Below, in pieces: positions 43,321-52,277 of a stretch of DNA of 64,000 nt (position 1 is its first letter; each line of letters starts with the position of its first letter). The notes under the pieces were generated by a model, which made no database searches, had not been told where the DNA came from, and saw only the letters and a list, made by a program, of their open reading frames with translations. The translations under genes were made by a program, and so were the position numbers. The stretch is from Halobacterium sp. DL1 (GTDB lineage Archaea; Halobacteriota; Halobacteria; Halobacteriales; Halobacteriaceae), in contig CP007060.1 of NCBI GenBank assembly GCA_000230955.3, forward strand, positions 744,001-808,000, written 5' to 3'.

Positions 43321-44430
43321 ATGCTCTCCGAGGTCGGCTCGGCCCCGCTCCCAACCATCGCGTTCGTCGCCATCACGCTGATCGTCGGGGGTGCGGGGGT
43401 GTACGCCGTCAGCTCCGTCCTCCGCCGCCGTCGCGCGGACGCCCGCAGCGAGGACTTCGAACAGCTCCGTGACACCATCGCCGGGCTCGAGTCCGTCGCG
43501 CTCGTCGTTCCCGAGAACCCGAGCGTGGACGCGCTCGCCGCCGCCATCGGCCTCCGCGAACTCTGCAAGGAGTGGGGTGTCTCCGCGCGCGTCTTCGCCG
43601 AGGGGCGAGTCACCAGCGACGACGCCAAGGCGTTCTGCAACCTCTTCAACCTCAGTCTCGACGTCGCCGACGACCCCCTCGACGACTACGACGGTGCGGT
43701 CGCGGTGGGTGGGGGCGGCACCGTTCCCTCCTTCGCCAACCGCCCGCCCGTCGTGGCCGTCGTGCGCCACCGCCCGGCGGCCGTCGACCACCCGCTCGTC
43801 ATCGCCGGCAACGACGCCGGCGCCACCTCCACCATCGTCGCGCGGTTCATCGAACGCGCCGACCGCACGCCCGAGCAAGATGTCGCCACTGCGCTCCTCT
43901 ACGGCATCCGCGCCGGCACCCGGGAGTTCCGGCGCGTCCGGTCCCGCGAGGACTTCCAGGCCGCGAGCTTCCTTCAGGAGTTCGCCGACCAGGGGACCAT
44001 CGACGCGCTCCGCGCGCCCGGCATGAGCGGGGAGACGTTCGACGTCATCGGCGAGGCCATCGCCAACCGCGAGCGCCGAGCGAGTTTCGCCGTCACGAAC
44101 GTCGGCAGCGTCCCCGCGGTCAGTTCCCTCGAGGAGGCCGCGGACACCCTGCTCCGCCTCGACGGCGTCTCCTCCGCGGCGGCGTTCGGCGTCCACGAGG
44201 ACACGGTCGTGACCGCCTGCCGCGCAGAGGACGTCCGGACCAGCTCGCTCGACGTGCTCTCCACGGCGTTCGACCAGACTGAAGCACTCGGCGGCGACGC
44301 CGACGCCGCGACTGCCCGCGTCCCGCTGGGCCTGTTCAGCCGTGTGAGCGCGGACCAGCAGCCGACCCTCGACGAACTCATCGACGCGAGCACCCGGAAG
44401 GCGCTGTTCGCCTCCTTCGAGCAGGCCTGA
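43321..44430 (+). CDS. Membrane-anchored DHH/DHHA1-like protein with degenerate active site
   Basis: The ATG at 43321 (preferred to GTG 43306 because a TATA-like TTCTTAAC sits 27 nt upstream) gives 369 residues. Residues about 8-33 form one transmembrane helix followed by Arg-rich RRRRADARS. The rest has the DHH phosphoesterase layout (NPSVDALAAAIGL, then LVIAGNDAGATSTIVARFIE) and a DHHA1-like C-terminus. The usual metal-binding triad is not intact: the position of the DHH motif reads RHRP, and the first motif lacks its leading histidine. Loss of activity is likely; a sensor or scaffold role is possible. Confidence 0.75.
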   Translation: MLSEVGSAPLPTIAFVAITLIVGGAGVYAVSSVLRRRRADARSEDFEQLRDTIAGLESVALVVPENPSVDALAAAIGLRELCKEWGVSARVFAEGRVTSDDAKAFCNLFNLSLDVADDPLDDYDGAVAVGGGGTVPSFANRPPVVAVVRHRPAAVDHPLVIAGNDAGATSTIVARFIERADRTPEQDVATALLYGIRAGTREFRRVRSREDFQAASFLQEFADQGTIDALRAPGMSGETFDVIGEAIANRERRASFAVTNVGSVPAVSSLEEAADTLLRLDGVSSAAAFGVHEDTVVTACRAEDVRTSSLDVLSTAFDQTEALGGDADAATARVPLGLFSRVSADQQPTLDELIDASTRKALFASFEQA

Positions 44431-44495
44431 CCGGGTACCGACCTATCTGGCCGCCAAGACCAACGCTTTAGTGCGACAACGGCGACTCGGGAGGT

Positions 44496-45854
44496 ATGGG
44501 TCTGTTCGACCGACTCCGCGGCAGTGACGACGCGCGAGTCGCCTTCGTCGGTATCGACGGCGTCCCGTACAGCCTCGTCCGCGACGAACCCGAGACGTTC
44601 CCGAACCTCCACGACGTGCTCGACGAGGGGTCCGGTGGCGCCATCGACAGCATCGTGCCCCCCGAATCCAGCGCGTGCTGGCCGTCGCTGACGACCGGCG
44701 TCAACCCCGGAGAGACGGGCGTCTACGGCTTCCAGGACCGCGAAGTCGGGAGCTACGAGACGTACGTGCCGATGGGTCGGGACGTGCAGGCGACCCGGCT
44801 CTGGGACCGCGTCACCGACGCCGGTCGGGACGCCACCGTCCTGAACGTGCCTGTGACGTTCCCGCCCCAGCGCAACATCCAGCGCATGGTCTCCGGGTTC
44901 CTCTCACCGGACATCGAGAAGGCCGCCCACCCCGAGGACGTCGCGACCTACCTGGAGTCCATCGACTACCGCATCGACACGAACGCGAAACTCGGCCACG
45001 ACGAGGACAAGACCGAGTTCCTCGAGAACGCCCACGAGACCATCGACGCGCGCCAGGAGGCGTTCCTGCACTACGCGGAGGAAGACGACTGGGACCTCTT
45101 CTTCGGCGTGTTCATGACGACCGACCGCGTCAACCACTTCCTCTTCGACGACTACGAACGGGACGGCGAGTACCACGAGGAGTTCCTCGAGTTCTACGAG
45201 AAGGTCGACCGCTACATCGGCGAACTCCGCGACGCGCTCCCCGAGGACGTCACCCTCGTCGTCGCCTCCGACCACGGGTTCACCAGCGAGGACTACGAGG
45301 TCCACCTGAACTCCTGGCTGGAGGAGGAGGGGTGGCTCTCCTTCGAGGACGACGACCACGACAGCCTCGACGACATCGACGACGACACGAAGGCGTACTC
45401 GTTCATCCCAGGTCGCTTCTACATCAACCTCGAGGACCGCGAACCCCGCGGGAGCGTCTCCGAAGACGACTACGAGTCGGTCCGCGCGGAACTGAAGGAG
45501 AAACTCGAATCGCTCGAAGGGCCCGACGGCGAGAAGGTCGTCGACCGCGTCGTCGAGGGCGAGGACGCCTTCGAGGGCGCCCACGACGAGATCGCGCCGG
45601 ACCTCGTCGCCATCCCGAACCACGGCTTCGACCTGAAGGCGGGCTTCAAGGGCAGCGACGACGTGTTCAGCGTCGGCCCGCGCACGGGGATGCACTCCTT
45701 CGAGAACGCCACGCTCGTCGCCGACAACCCGGACGTCGAGGTGCCCGAGGGGACGGACCTCTACGACATCGCGCCGACCCTCCTTGACCTGCTCGACGTG
45801 CAGTACGACGCCCGCGAGTTCGACGGTGCGAGTCTCGTGCAGGCCGACGACTGA
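44496..45854 (+). CDS. Alkaline phosphatase superfamily protein (type I phosphodiesterase/nucleotide pyrophosphatase)
   Basis: This 452-residue protein has the superfamily metal and nucleophile regions: FVGIDGVPYS near residue 20, PPESSACWPSLTTG with the likely nucleophile Ser, and VASDHGF with metal-binding Asp/His. A final GMHSFENATLV and NPDVEVPEGTDLYDIAPTLL complete the fold. It hydrolyses a phosphomonoester or phosphodiester, but the substrate is unknown. No signal peptide is present, so it is probably cytoplasmic. A TATA-like CTTTAG lies 27 nt upstream. Confidence 0.88.
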   Translation: MGLFDRLRGSDDARVAFVGIDGVPYSLVRDEPETFPNLHDVLDEGSGGAIDSIVPPESSACWPSLTTGVNPGETGVYGFQDREVGSYETYVPMGRDVQATRLWDRVTDAGRDATVLNVPVTFPPQRNIQRMVSGFLSPDIEKAAHPEDVATYLESIDYRIDTNAKLGHDEDKTEFLENAHETIDARQEAFLHYAEEDDWDLFFGVFMTTDRVNHFLFDDYERDGEYHEEFLEFYEKVDRYIGELRDALPEDVTLVVASDHGFTSEDYEVHLNSWLEEEGWLSFEDDDHDSLDDIDDDTKAYSFIPGRFYINLEDREPRGSVSEDDYESVRAELKEKLESLEGPDGEKVVDRVVEGEDAFEGAHDEIAPDLVAIPNHGFDLKAGFKGSDDVFSVGPRTGMHSFENATLVADNPDVEVPEGTDLYDIAPTLLDLLDVQYDAREFDGASLVQADD

Positions 45855-45920
45855 CGACGGGCTGACGAGCGCTATTCTGCGACTTCGTGCAGCATTCGCC
45901 GAGCGTAGCGAGGCGATTCA

Positions 45921-45952
45921 CTGCGCGAGCGGAGCGAGCGCAGGTCGTTTTT
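45921..45952 (+). terminator. Probable terminator of the phosphatase gene
   Basis: CTGCGC and GCGCAG arms (45921-45926, 45938-45943) are followed by a T-run at 45948-45952. The stem is GAGCG-rich. A second T-run at 45961-45965 may add to termination. Confidence 0.4.
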
Positions 45953-46008
45953 AGCGTAGCTTTTTGCGAGGAGTGGTGGGCGAGCGAAGCGAGCGCACCC
46001 GACGAAGT

Positions 46009-46013
46009 AAAAA
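46009..46013 (-). terminator. Probable terminator T-run of cetZ
   Basis: Five A residues (T on the transcribed strand) lie 7-11 nt past the cetZ stop at 46020. Archaeal termination often uses such T-runs. Confidence 0.4.
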
Positions 46014-46019
46014 GGTACC

Positions 46020-47093
46020 TTAGAAGAGGCCGTCCAGTTCCTCGTTCTGGAAGTTCTCCGTGACGTGCTCCCGGTCGACCTCCTCGCTGGCGGCCTTCGC
46101 GCGCTCCATGAACTGCTGGATGCGCTCGGAGCGGGCGATGCCAGAGAGGAGCACGAGCACGGCGATGTTGTCGGAGTCGATAGGGAAGTCGCCGCCGCGG
46201 ACCTGCATGCTTCTGGTCTCGTCCTCGACCCACGAGCGCGCCTTCTCCACGCCCTTCCGGGGGACGCGGTCGCTCTCGCCGGCGGCGATGACGAGCGCCG
46301 CGCCTGCTTCGGTCGTCTCGGGGACGCTCATGCCGGAGAGGAGGGCTTTCCGCGTGGTGGAGGTGACGACGTTGATGTTCTCGCCGGCATCCGGTGCTGC
46401 CTCGGCAGTGGCGAACCCGAGCGCGGACATGTCCCCCGATTTGAGGGTGTTGATGACCTCGCTGGAGTCGACGACGCTCTCACCGACGCCCTCGATGCCC
46501 TCGCCGGCGGCGAGCAGGATGCCGATGCGGCGCGCGATGCGCTCGTTGATGGCGTCGTACGCTTCGGTGACGCTCTGCCCGGTCTTGCGCCAGGCGTCGT
46601 TGTCGACGAGCAGCGTCGAGTCGGCCTCGCGCACGAGCGTCTTCAGCGAGCGGCCCGCGTTGGCCTGGTAGATACCGCCCTCGTCGCGCCCGGGGAGGAT
46701 GCCGAGCGCGTAGACGGGGACGTCGTAGATGCGTTTGAGCTCTTTGACGAGGACGGGCGCCCCGCCAGACCCGGTGCCGCCGCCGAGGCCAGCGATGACG
46801 AAGATGGCCTCGGTTCGTGGGTCGACGACGCCGTCGAGGCCACCCATTACCTCGCGGATGTCGCTCTGCATGACCTCCGCGCCGAGCTCGTTGTCGGCGC
46901 CGACGCCGTGGCCCTTCACCCGGTCCTGACCGATCAGCATCGTGTCGATGTCGAGCCCCTCGAGGTCCGTCTCGGCCGTGTTGATGGCGAACGCTGAACG
47001 TATCGATTCGTAGCCCGCTCGCCGGTCTTCCGCCAGGAGGGCCTCCGCGACCTTCCCGCCGGCTTGACCGACGCCAATCAGGGCGGCTTTCAT
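46020..47093 (-). CDS. cetZ: CetZ tubulin/FtsZ family cytoskeletal protein
   Basis: The ATG at 47093 gives 357 residues. The start is MKAALIGVGQAGGKVAE, and the GTP-binding tubulin signature GGGTGSGG begins at residue 104. The second half has the tubulin C-terminal-domain pattern and ends NEELDGLF. CetZ proteins are haloarchaeal GTPases that polymerise and control cell shape and motility. The gene is divergent from the pilus-type cluster. Which paralogue this is cannot be told from the sequence alone. Confidence 0.92.
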   Translation of the reverse strand: MKAALIGVGQAGGKVAEALLAEDRRAGYESIRSAFAINTAETDLEGLDIDTMLIGQDRVKGHGVGADNELGAEVMQSDIREVMGGLDGVVDPRTEAIFVIAGLGGGTGSGGAPVLVKELKRIYDVPVYALGILPGRDEGGIYQANAGRSLKTLVREADSTLLVDNDAWRKTGQSVTEAYDAINERIARRIGILLAAGEGIEGVGESVVDSSEVINTLKSGDMSALGFATAEAAPDAGENINVVTSTTRKALLSGMSVPETTEAGAALVIAAGESDRVPRKGVEKARSWVEDETRSMQVRGGDFPIDSDNIAVLVLLSGIARSERIQQFMERAKAASEEVDREHVTENFQNEELDGLF

Positions 47094-47169
47094 ACGATAC
47101 GCCTCACAGCCCTCCTGCATCAACGTTGCGCCCGGAGGACTAAGTACCAGAACGGGACCACCCTGGGCC

Positions 47170-47598
47170 ATGTCCGAGGAGGAACTCGAAGCCCGACTGC
47201 AGGCGGTCGAACGCGCGCTCACGGACGACGACGTCGGCGTCGCCGAACTGTCGGACGCGGCCGCGGTCCACCGCCGTCTCGACGACGTCGAGGCCCGCCT
47301 CGACACGCTCGCAGAGCGCGTGGACGCACTCGACGCCACCGTCCAGTCGCTGCACGGCTACGTCGGCGAACTGGAACACGTCAACGATCGAGTCGAGCGC
47401 CGCGCCGACGCCGCACGCGCAGCGGTCGAACGACTCGACGGCGGTCAGCACAGCCACGCTCGGCAGCCGACTGCCCGGCAGACGACTGCGGATTCGGAGT
47501 CCCGGAATCACTCGGGAACCGACACCCAACCGTCGGACGAACCTCCTGAACCCTCTCCCGAGGAGTCCCTGCTCGACCGGGTCCGGGACTCGTTGTGA
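47170..47598 (+). CDS. Coiled-coil protein opening the pilus-type cluster (DUF7310-like)
   Basis: This 142-residue protein has a long heptad-repeat region (residues about 5-90), with ELEARLQAVERAL and RLDDVEARLDTLAERVDAL, and a polar, Pro/Ser/Thr-rich tail. It has no signal or membrane segment. A TATA-like CTAAGTAC lies about 27 nt upstream, so it may begin the main transcript. The downstream gene overlaps by 4 nt (GTGA). From memory the family is DUF7310, linked with pilus genes; its function is not known. Confidence 0.7.
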   Translation: MSEEELEARLQAVERALTDDDVGVAELSDAAAVHRRLDDVEARLDTLAERVDALDATVQSLHGYVGELEHVNDRVERRADAARAAVERLDGGQHSHARQPTARQTTADSESRNHSGTDTQPSDEPPEPSPEESLLDRVRDSL

Positions 47599-48065
47599 TT
47601 GTCCGGGTGGCGCTCGCCGCGGTCGTCTCGCTGGCGCTGCTCGCGGCCGCAGTCCCCGCAGTCGAGCACGCCACGAGGACTCGGGACGCTGCGACCGTCG
47701 ACGCGAGCGCGGACCGTGTCGTGGATGCGGTGACGGCGCTCTACCGCAGGAACGACCCGGTGGCGTCGATAGCGAGCGCACCGCGCCGGACGCTCGAACT
47801 CGACCTACCGGAGGGGACGACCTTCGAACTCAGAACCGACCCGCCACGGCTCGTGACCAGCCTCGGCGCCGGCCCCGAACACCGGCACTCGCTTCCGATC
47901 CGGGTCGCGGTGTGTGGCGACGATTCGGAACTTCGCGGTCCCACCACGCTCGCGTACGTCCGCGGCCCGGAGGGCCCCGTGGTGGTGGCGACGCGAGGGT
48001 TTATCCGAGGAGGCGGAACCAACCCGCCCCATGCGTGCGCTCTTCGAACGCTTCGGGTCGGCTGA
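47595..48065 (+). CDS. Small protein with N-terminal membrane segment (DUF7311-like)
   Basis: This 156-residue protein starts at GTG 47595, overlapping the coiled-coil gene. Residues about 3-23 form a hydrophobic helix (VRVALAAVVSLALLAAAVPAV), after which the chain is probably extracytoplasmic, with two late cysteines (VCGDD, HACAL). The 35-nt overlap with the following ATPase gene suggests coordinated translation. No known motif; family name DUF7311 is from memory. Confidence 0.7.
   Translation: MIVRVALAAVVSLALLAAAVPAVEHATRTRDAATVDASADRVVDAVTALYRRNDPVASIASAPRRTLELDLPEGTTFELRTDPPRLVTSLGAGPEHRHSLPIRVAVCGDDSELRGPTTLAYVRGPEGPVVVATRGFIRGGGTNPPHACALRTLRVG
48000..48004 (+). promoter_or_regulatory. 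Possible internal promoter before the ATPase gene
   Basis: TTTAT lies inside the preceding gene, 29 nt upstream of the ATPase ATG at 48031, the same spacing as other start-proximal boxes in this window. Confidence 0.35.
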
Positions 48066-49830
48066 GGAGTCAGCCTGTGGTTGTGCGGTCGACCACGAGG
48101 ACGGCGTGCTTCGCGTGGACGCCACCGACTGCGACGGCGGCGGCGCCCTCACCGAGGAACCGGCCTGCCGCGCCACGGCCGCCACCGCTGCTCGCCGGTT
48201 CGACCCGCGGCGTATCGTCGTCGACGCCGCGGGGTTCCAGCGGGCGTACGACGAACGCGCGGCCGCACTGTTCACCGCCGCCGGTCGCTTCGCCGCTCGC
48301 GTCGCGGACCGGGAGGAACGGCTGGCCACCCGCGCGACAACAGACCCGCTCGCCGCGGCCGCGGAGGCCAGCGGTCGCGCCGGCCCCGTCGCCGACGTGG
48401 CCGCCGAGACGGGGTTCGCCGCCGTCGCGGGGGACCTCCCGGCGTACGACTCGCTTCGGCCCAGAGTGGGGCCCGCGCTCGCCGACGCTCGCATCGAACT
48501 GACGCCCCCACCCGACGGCCGTCTCCGCGACACCCGCGCGCTCGAAACTGGAGCGACTGTCCGCGAGTACGACGTCCCCGACGGGCTCCCCGTCTACCAC
48601 CTCGTTCCATCGGAGTACGAACTCGACCCGGACGACTGGCGACTCCTCGCCGACGCTCGACGGAAACTCGCGGACGGCTCGGTTCCGGACGGCGAAGACG
48701 CTCCGGGGCGCGCGGTCCGGGCAGTCGTGGGCGAACACCGCGAACCACTCGCCGACGCGCTCAACAAGCACACGCGGGGATTCGGCGTCCTCGAGGACTG
48801 CTTCGGCGACCCGCGGGTGAGTGACGTCTACGCGAGCGCGCCGGTCGTCGACGGTTCGCTGCGGGTCACCATTGACGACGAGACGGCACGGACGAACGTC
48901 CACTTCACGCCGTCGGGTGTGGCGCGTCTCGCCTCCCGCCTCCGTGCCGAGAGCGGACGACCGTTCTCGCGGGCGAACCCGACACTCGACACCGCCGTCG
49001 AGGGACTTGGGACGGCGGGCAGCGTCCGCGTCGCGGGTGTCACGGACCCGGTGAGCGACGGCACCGGGTTCGCGTTCCGCGCCCACGACGCCGACCCGTT
49101 CCGTCTTCCAAACCTGGTCGCCAACGACACGCTCACCCCGCGGCTCGCCGGCTTCCTCGACGAAGCGGTCTCGCGCGGCGCGTCAGTGCTGTTCGCCGGT
49201 GCGCGGGGCGCCGGGAAGACGACGCTGCTCGGCGCGACCCTCTGGTCGCTCGCGCCCGCCGTCCGCGTGGTCACCATCGAGGACACGCCCGAACTCCCGG
49301 TTCGCGCGCTCCGGGCTGACGGTCGGGACGTGCAGGCGCTGTACGCCAGCGAGGACAGCGCGGGCGCCGACGTCTCGATGACCGACGCGCTCCGCACCGC
49401 GCTCCGACTCGGCGACGGCGCCATCGCAGTTGGCGAGGTTCGCGGCGAGGAGGCCCGCGTGCTCTACGAGGCGATGCGAGTCGGGTCGAGTGACGCCGCA
49501 GTCCTCGGGACGATTCACGGCGACGGCGCTGGGGCGGTCCGCGAGCGCGTCGTCTCTGACCTCGGCGTCGCCCACTCCTCGTTCGCCGCCACGGACCTCG
49601 TGGTGACCGTCGCCGAGACCGCGTCTGGTCGTCGCGTGACGCGGGTCGAGGAGGTGACCGAGGACGGCGCTCCCGCGCTCTACGAGGACGACGGGAAGGG
49701 CCCCGAACCGACGGGGCGCATCGCCCGGGGGAACAGCGCCGTCGTCGCGTCGCTGGCCGACCCCGGCGAGACGTACGCCGATGTGCGCGAGGCGCTCTCC
49801 AGTCGTGCCGTCGCGGCGCCAGACTCGTGA
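48031..49830 (+). CDS. pilB: Type II/IV secretion (PilB/TadA-type) ATPase
   Basis: The ATG at 48031 gives 599 residues; the open frame upstream to 47914 is shared with the overlapping gene. The C-terminal half is the secretion ATPase with Walker A GARGAGKTTL (from residue 390), VTIEDTPEL, Walker B-like AIAVGEVRGEEA (Glu469) and GTIHGDG. A distinct N-terminal segment holds Cys16, Cys18, Cys34 and Cys46, a possible small zinc site. Such ATPases drive assembly of pili or archaella. The platform protein follows with a 4-nt overlap (GTGA). Confidence 0.9.
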   Translation: MRALFERFGSAEESACGCAVDHEDGVLRVDATDCDGGGALTEEPACRATAATAARRFDPRRIVVDAAGFQRAYDERAAALFTAAGRFAARVADREERLATRATTDPLAAAAEASGRAGPVADVAAETGFAAVAGDLPAYDSLRPRVGPALADARIELTPPPDGRLRDTRALETGATVREYDVPDGLPVYHLVPSEYELDPDDWRLLADARRKLADGSVPDGEDAPGRAVRAVVGEHREPLADALNKHTRGFGVLEDCFGDPRVSDVYASAPVVDGSLRVTIDDETARTNVHFTPSGVARLASRLRAESGRPFSRANPTLDTAVEGLGTAGSVRVAGVTDPVSDGTGFAFRAHDADPFRLPNLVANDTLTPRLAGFLDEAVSRGASVLFAGARGAGKTTLLGATLWSLAPAVRVVTIEDTPELPVRALRADGRDVQALYASEDSAGADVSMTDALRTALRLGDGAIAVGEVRGEEARVLYEAMRVGSSDAAVLGTIHGDGAGAVRERVVSDLGVAHSSFAATDLVVTVAETASGRRVTRVEEVTEDGAPALYEDDGKGPEPTGRIARGNSAVVASLADPGETYADVREALSSRAVAAPDS

Positions 49831-51404
49831 CAGTTCCCCACAATGAGCGACGCGCTGCAACGGTCGGTGCCGTGGCAGTCGCCCTCGCGTTCGTGGCGGG
49901 TACCATCGCCCCCTACGTCGGTGCTACCGTCGCCGTTATCGGGGTCGCCGTCGCCGTCGCGCTGGTGTACGGCCCGCACCTGCGAGCGGTGGCTCGCCGT
50001 TCGCGAACGCTCGGCGCCGCGCCCGACGTCGTCTGTCTCGTGGTCCTGTCAATCCGTCTCGAACCCGCGCTCGAACGGGCCACGCGGTTCGCCGCGTCAG
50101 AGGGCTCGGGGCGACTCGCGGACAGTCTCGCTGCCCACGTCCGAGAGGCGCGCGGCAGGCCTGCGGCGGGGTTCGACTCGTTCGCGTCCACGTGGGCCGA
50201 CCACCTACCGTCCCTGCGGCGCGCGGCCGCGCTCGCAGACGCCGCCGTCGAGGCACCCGCTGGTGACAGAGAACGGCTCCTCGACCGGGCGATCGCCGTC
50301 GTCGTCTCCGGCACTCGCGAGCGCACGAGCGAGTACGCCGACGCCGTCCACGGACCAACCACGGCGGTGTACGCGTTCGGCGTCGTTTTGCCCCTCGCGC
50401 TCGTCGGCGTCGTGCCGGCCGCCGCGAGCGCCGGACTCCCGTTGACGGTCGGCGCCTTCGCGCTCGTCTACGGCGTCGTCCTCCCGGTCGCCGTCCTGGC
50501 CGCCGTCAGCTGGGTCCTCGCCCGCCGCCCGGTCGCGTTTCCGCCCGCGACGGTCCCCGCTAATCATCCCGCGTTGGCTGGTCGAACTCGGAATGCCGCA
50601 GTTGCGGCGGCCGTCGGCGTAGCTGCGGCCGTCGTGGCCGCCCGGTTCCTGCCGCCCTGGTCGCTCCCCGTTCTCCTGGTGGGTTGGCCGCTCGGCGGCG
50701 CGCTCGTCTACTGGTTCCGGCCCGCCTGCGAGGTGCGCGAGGACGCCCGGGGCCTGGAGGACGGTCTCGCTGACGCGCTCTCTGTGCTCGGCCACCGGAT
50801 TCGGAGAGGGGAATCGGTCGAGGCGGCCGTCACCGCTGTCGGAGACACGCTCGCTGGACCGACGGGCGATGTGTTCGTCGCCGCGGCGCGCCGGATGCGA
50901 CGACTCCGCGTCGGCGTCGAAGCGGCGTTCCTCGGTGAACACGGTCCACTCACTCGCGTTCCCAGCGAACGCTCGCACGCCGCCGTCGCGCTTCTCGTCC
51001 ACGCGGCCGACGCCGGTCCGGCCGGCGGTCGCGTTCTCGTCGACGTCGCCGGACTGTTCGACGACCTCGCGTCGCTGGACCGGGACGTCCGGCGCCAGTT
51101 CGCCGCGACGACGCGCACGCTCCGGCACACCGCGCTCGTGTACGCGCCGCTCGTCGCCGGCGTGACAGTCGCGCTCGCCGGCCGTGTGAGCGGCCTCGAC
51201 GGAGCGTCCGCACTTCCACAGGCGGCCCTGGCGCTCGCCGTCGGCTGCTACGTGCTGTGGCTCGCCGCCGTCCTCCCCGCGCTCGCGGTCGGCCTGGACC
51301 GCGGCCTCGACCGGGCGCTCGTCGGCTACCACGCTGGCGTTTCGCTCGCGGCCGCGGCCGCCGTCTACCCGGTGACGGCGATGGCCGCGACTCGCGTCCT
51401 CTAG
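49827..51404 (+). CDS. pilC: Membrane platform protein (PilC/TadC, T2SSF type)
   Basis: This 525-residue protein starts at GTG 49827. It is made of several hydrophobic helices and two copies of the type II secretion F domain: the first near 60-190 (ALERATRFAASEGSGRLADSL), the second near 300-440 (GLADALSVLGHRIRRGESVEAAV). It forms the inner-membrane base for the ATPase. The pairing ATPase then platform is the core of archaeal type IV pili systems. Confidence 0.88.
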   Translation: MTVPHNERRAATVGAVAVALAFVAGTIAPYVGATVAVIGVAVAVALVYGPHLRAVARRSRTLGAAPDVVCLVVLSIRLEPALERATRFAASEGSGRLADSLAAHVREARGRPAAGFDSFASTWADHLPSLRRAAALADAAVEAPAGDRERLLDRAIAVVVSGTRERTSEYADAVHGPTTAVYAFGVVLPLALVGVVPAAASAGLPLTVGAFALVYGVVLPVAVLAAVSWVLARRPVAFPPATVPANHPALAGRTRNAAVAAAVGVAAAVVAARFLPPWSLPVLLVGWPLGGALVYWFRPACEVREDARGLEDGLADALSVLGHRIRRGESVEAAVTAVGDTLAGPTGDVFVAAARRMRRLRVGVEAAFLGEHGPLTRVPSERSHAAVALLVHAADAGPAGGRVLVDVAGLFDDLASLDRDVRRQFAATTRTLRHTALVYAPLVAGVTVALAGRVSGLDGASALPQAALALAVGCYVLWLAAVLPALAVGLDRGLDRALVGYHAGVSLAAAAAVYPVTAMAATRVL

Positions 51405-51412
51405 CTTTAAAC
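51405..51412 (+). promoter_or_regulatory. Internal TATA box within the pilus-type cluster
   Basis: CTTTAAAC sits just after the platform gene and about 28 nt before the ATG at 51437, so the last four genes may have their own leaderless transcript. Confidence 0.5.
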
Positions 51413-51436
51413 GGGAGAACGAGACCATCCCGTGCC

Positions 51437-51907
51437 ATGCTCGATGTACCCGCCGACGTGCCGCCGCTACTGGTCGCGCTCTCGCTCGCCAGCACTGCCC
51501 TGCTCGGCGTCGTGTTTGCCACGAGTCCCGCGCCCTCGCCGCGCGAAGCACCGCTGGCCGACACCGTCGACACCGTCGCGGCGGCCGACACGCCCGGCGT
51601 CGAGACCAGAGCCGTCGACGTCCCTCAGATTCGAATCGAGAGCCAAGAACTCGCAGTCAGTGGGCCGGGCGGGACTTCCCACGCGTCGTTCGCCTACGGT
51701 CCGGTCGTCCCCGTACACGCCGACACGCCGCTGTGGCGCGTCCTGCGCGGCACGCCTCCCGACGAGGTCTTCGAGAGTCAGTTCGCGTTCGCCAACGCCG
51801 CCGCTGCAGCGTCCACGCGGGACGCGCAGTGGCGCCGCGGTGTCGACCGACTGACCGTCCGTCGCGTCAACTGGGGTGGTGTCGATGTCACGCTCGTCGG
51901 CGCGTAG
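51437..51907 (+). CDS. Pilus-cluster protein with N-terminal membrane helix (DUF7283-like)
   Basis: This 156-residue protein has one hydrophobic segment at residues about 9-28 (PPLLVALSLASTALLGVVFA). The rest, VDVPQIRIESQELAVSGPGG and FAYGPVVPVHADTPLWRVL, is predicted to lie outside. I see no known motif. The ATG is chosen because a TATA-like box is correctly spaced. The 23-nt overlap with the next gene suggests coupled translation. DUF7283 is a recollection. Confidence 0.68.
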   Translation: MLDVPADVPPLLVALSLASTALLGVVFATSPAPSPREAPLADTVDTVAAADTPGVETRAVDVPQIRIESQELAVSGPGGTSHASFAYGPVVPVHADTPLWRVLRGTPPDEVFESQFAFANAAAAASTRDAQWRRGVDRLTVRRVNWGGVDVTLVGA

Positions 51908-52277
51908 GGCCCAGGTCGAGCCACTGCCCGCGCTCGTCGCGGTCGCCGTGCTCTGTCTCGCGGTCGGCGCGTACGCGTCGGTCCGCGCGGGCGTCGCTCC
52001 CGTCGGCGGCAGCGGTCCACCCGCCGACGCGGTGCTGTCGGAGACGGTCGACGCAGCCACCGACTCGGGGTCGGTCGTCGTCACTCCGAGGGCCCTCAGG
52101 GTCGTCGCGCCGCCGGGCTACGAGGCCACTGTCACCGTGACGGTAGGCGACCAGTCGTGGACCGCGGGCGCGAGTGACCCGCCACCGGACGCCGCGACGG
52201 CGAGCAGACGCGTTCCCGTCCGGATCACACCGGGAGAGGTCAACCCGGGTCGCCTCGACGTGGAGGTGTGGTCGTGA
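51885..52277 (+). CDS. Pilin/TadE-like small protein (DUF7285-like)
   Basis: The ATG at 51885 gives 130 residues. A basic start (SRSSARRAQVEP) precedes a hydrophobic helix (ALVAVAVLCLAVGAYASV), the layout of pilin- or TadE-like proteins. The remainder is a small beta-rich domain (TVTVTVGDQSW). A GTG at 51876 in the same frame is an alternative start. The gene overlaps both neighbours. Confidence 0.65.
   Translation: MSRSSARRAQVEPLPALVAVAVLCLAVGAYASVRAGVAPVGGSGPPADAVLSETVDAATDSGSVVVTPRALRVVAPPGYEATVTVTVGDQSWTAGASDPPPDAATASRRVPVRITPGEVNPGRLDVEVWS

Noticed and set aside
47914-48030. Earlier start for the ATPase gene
   Set aside because: It lies inside the overlapping DUF7311-like gene; ATG 48031 has a correctly spaced A/T box.
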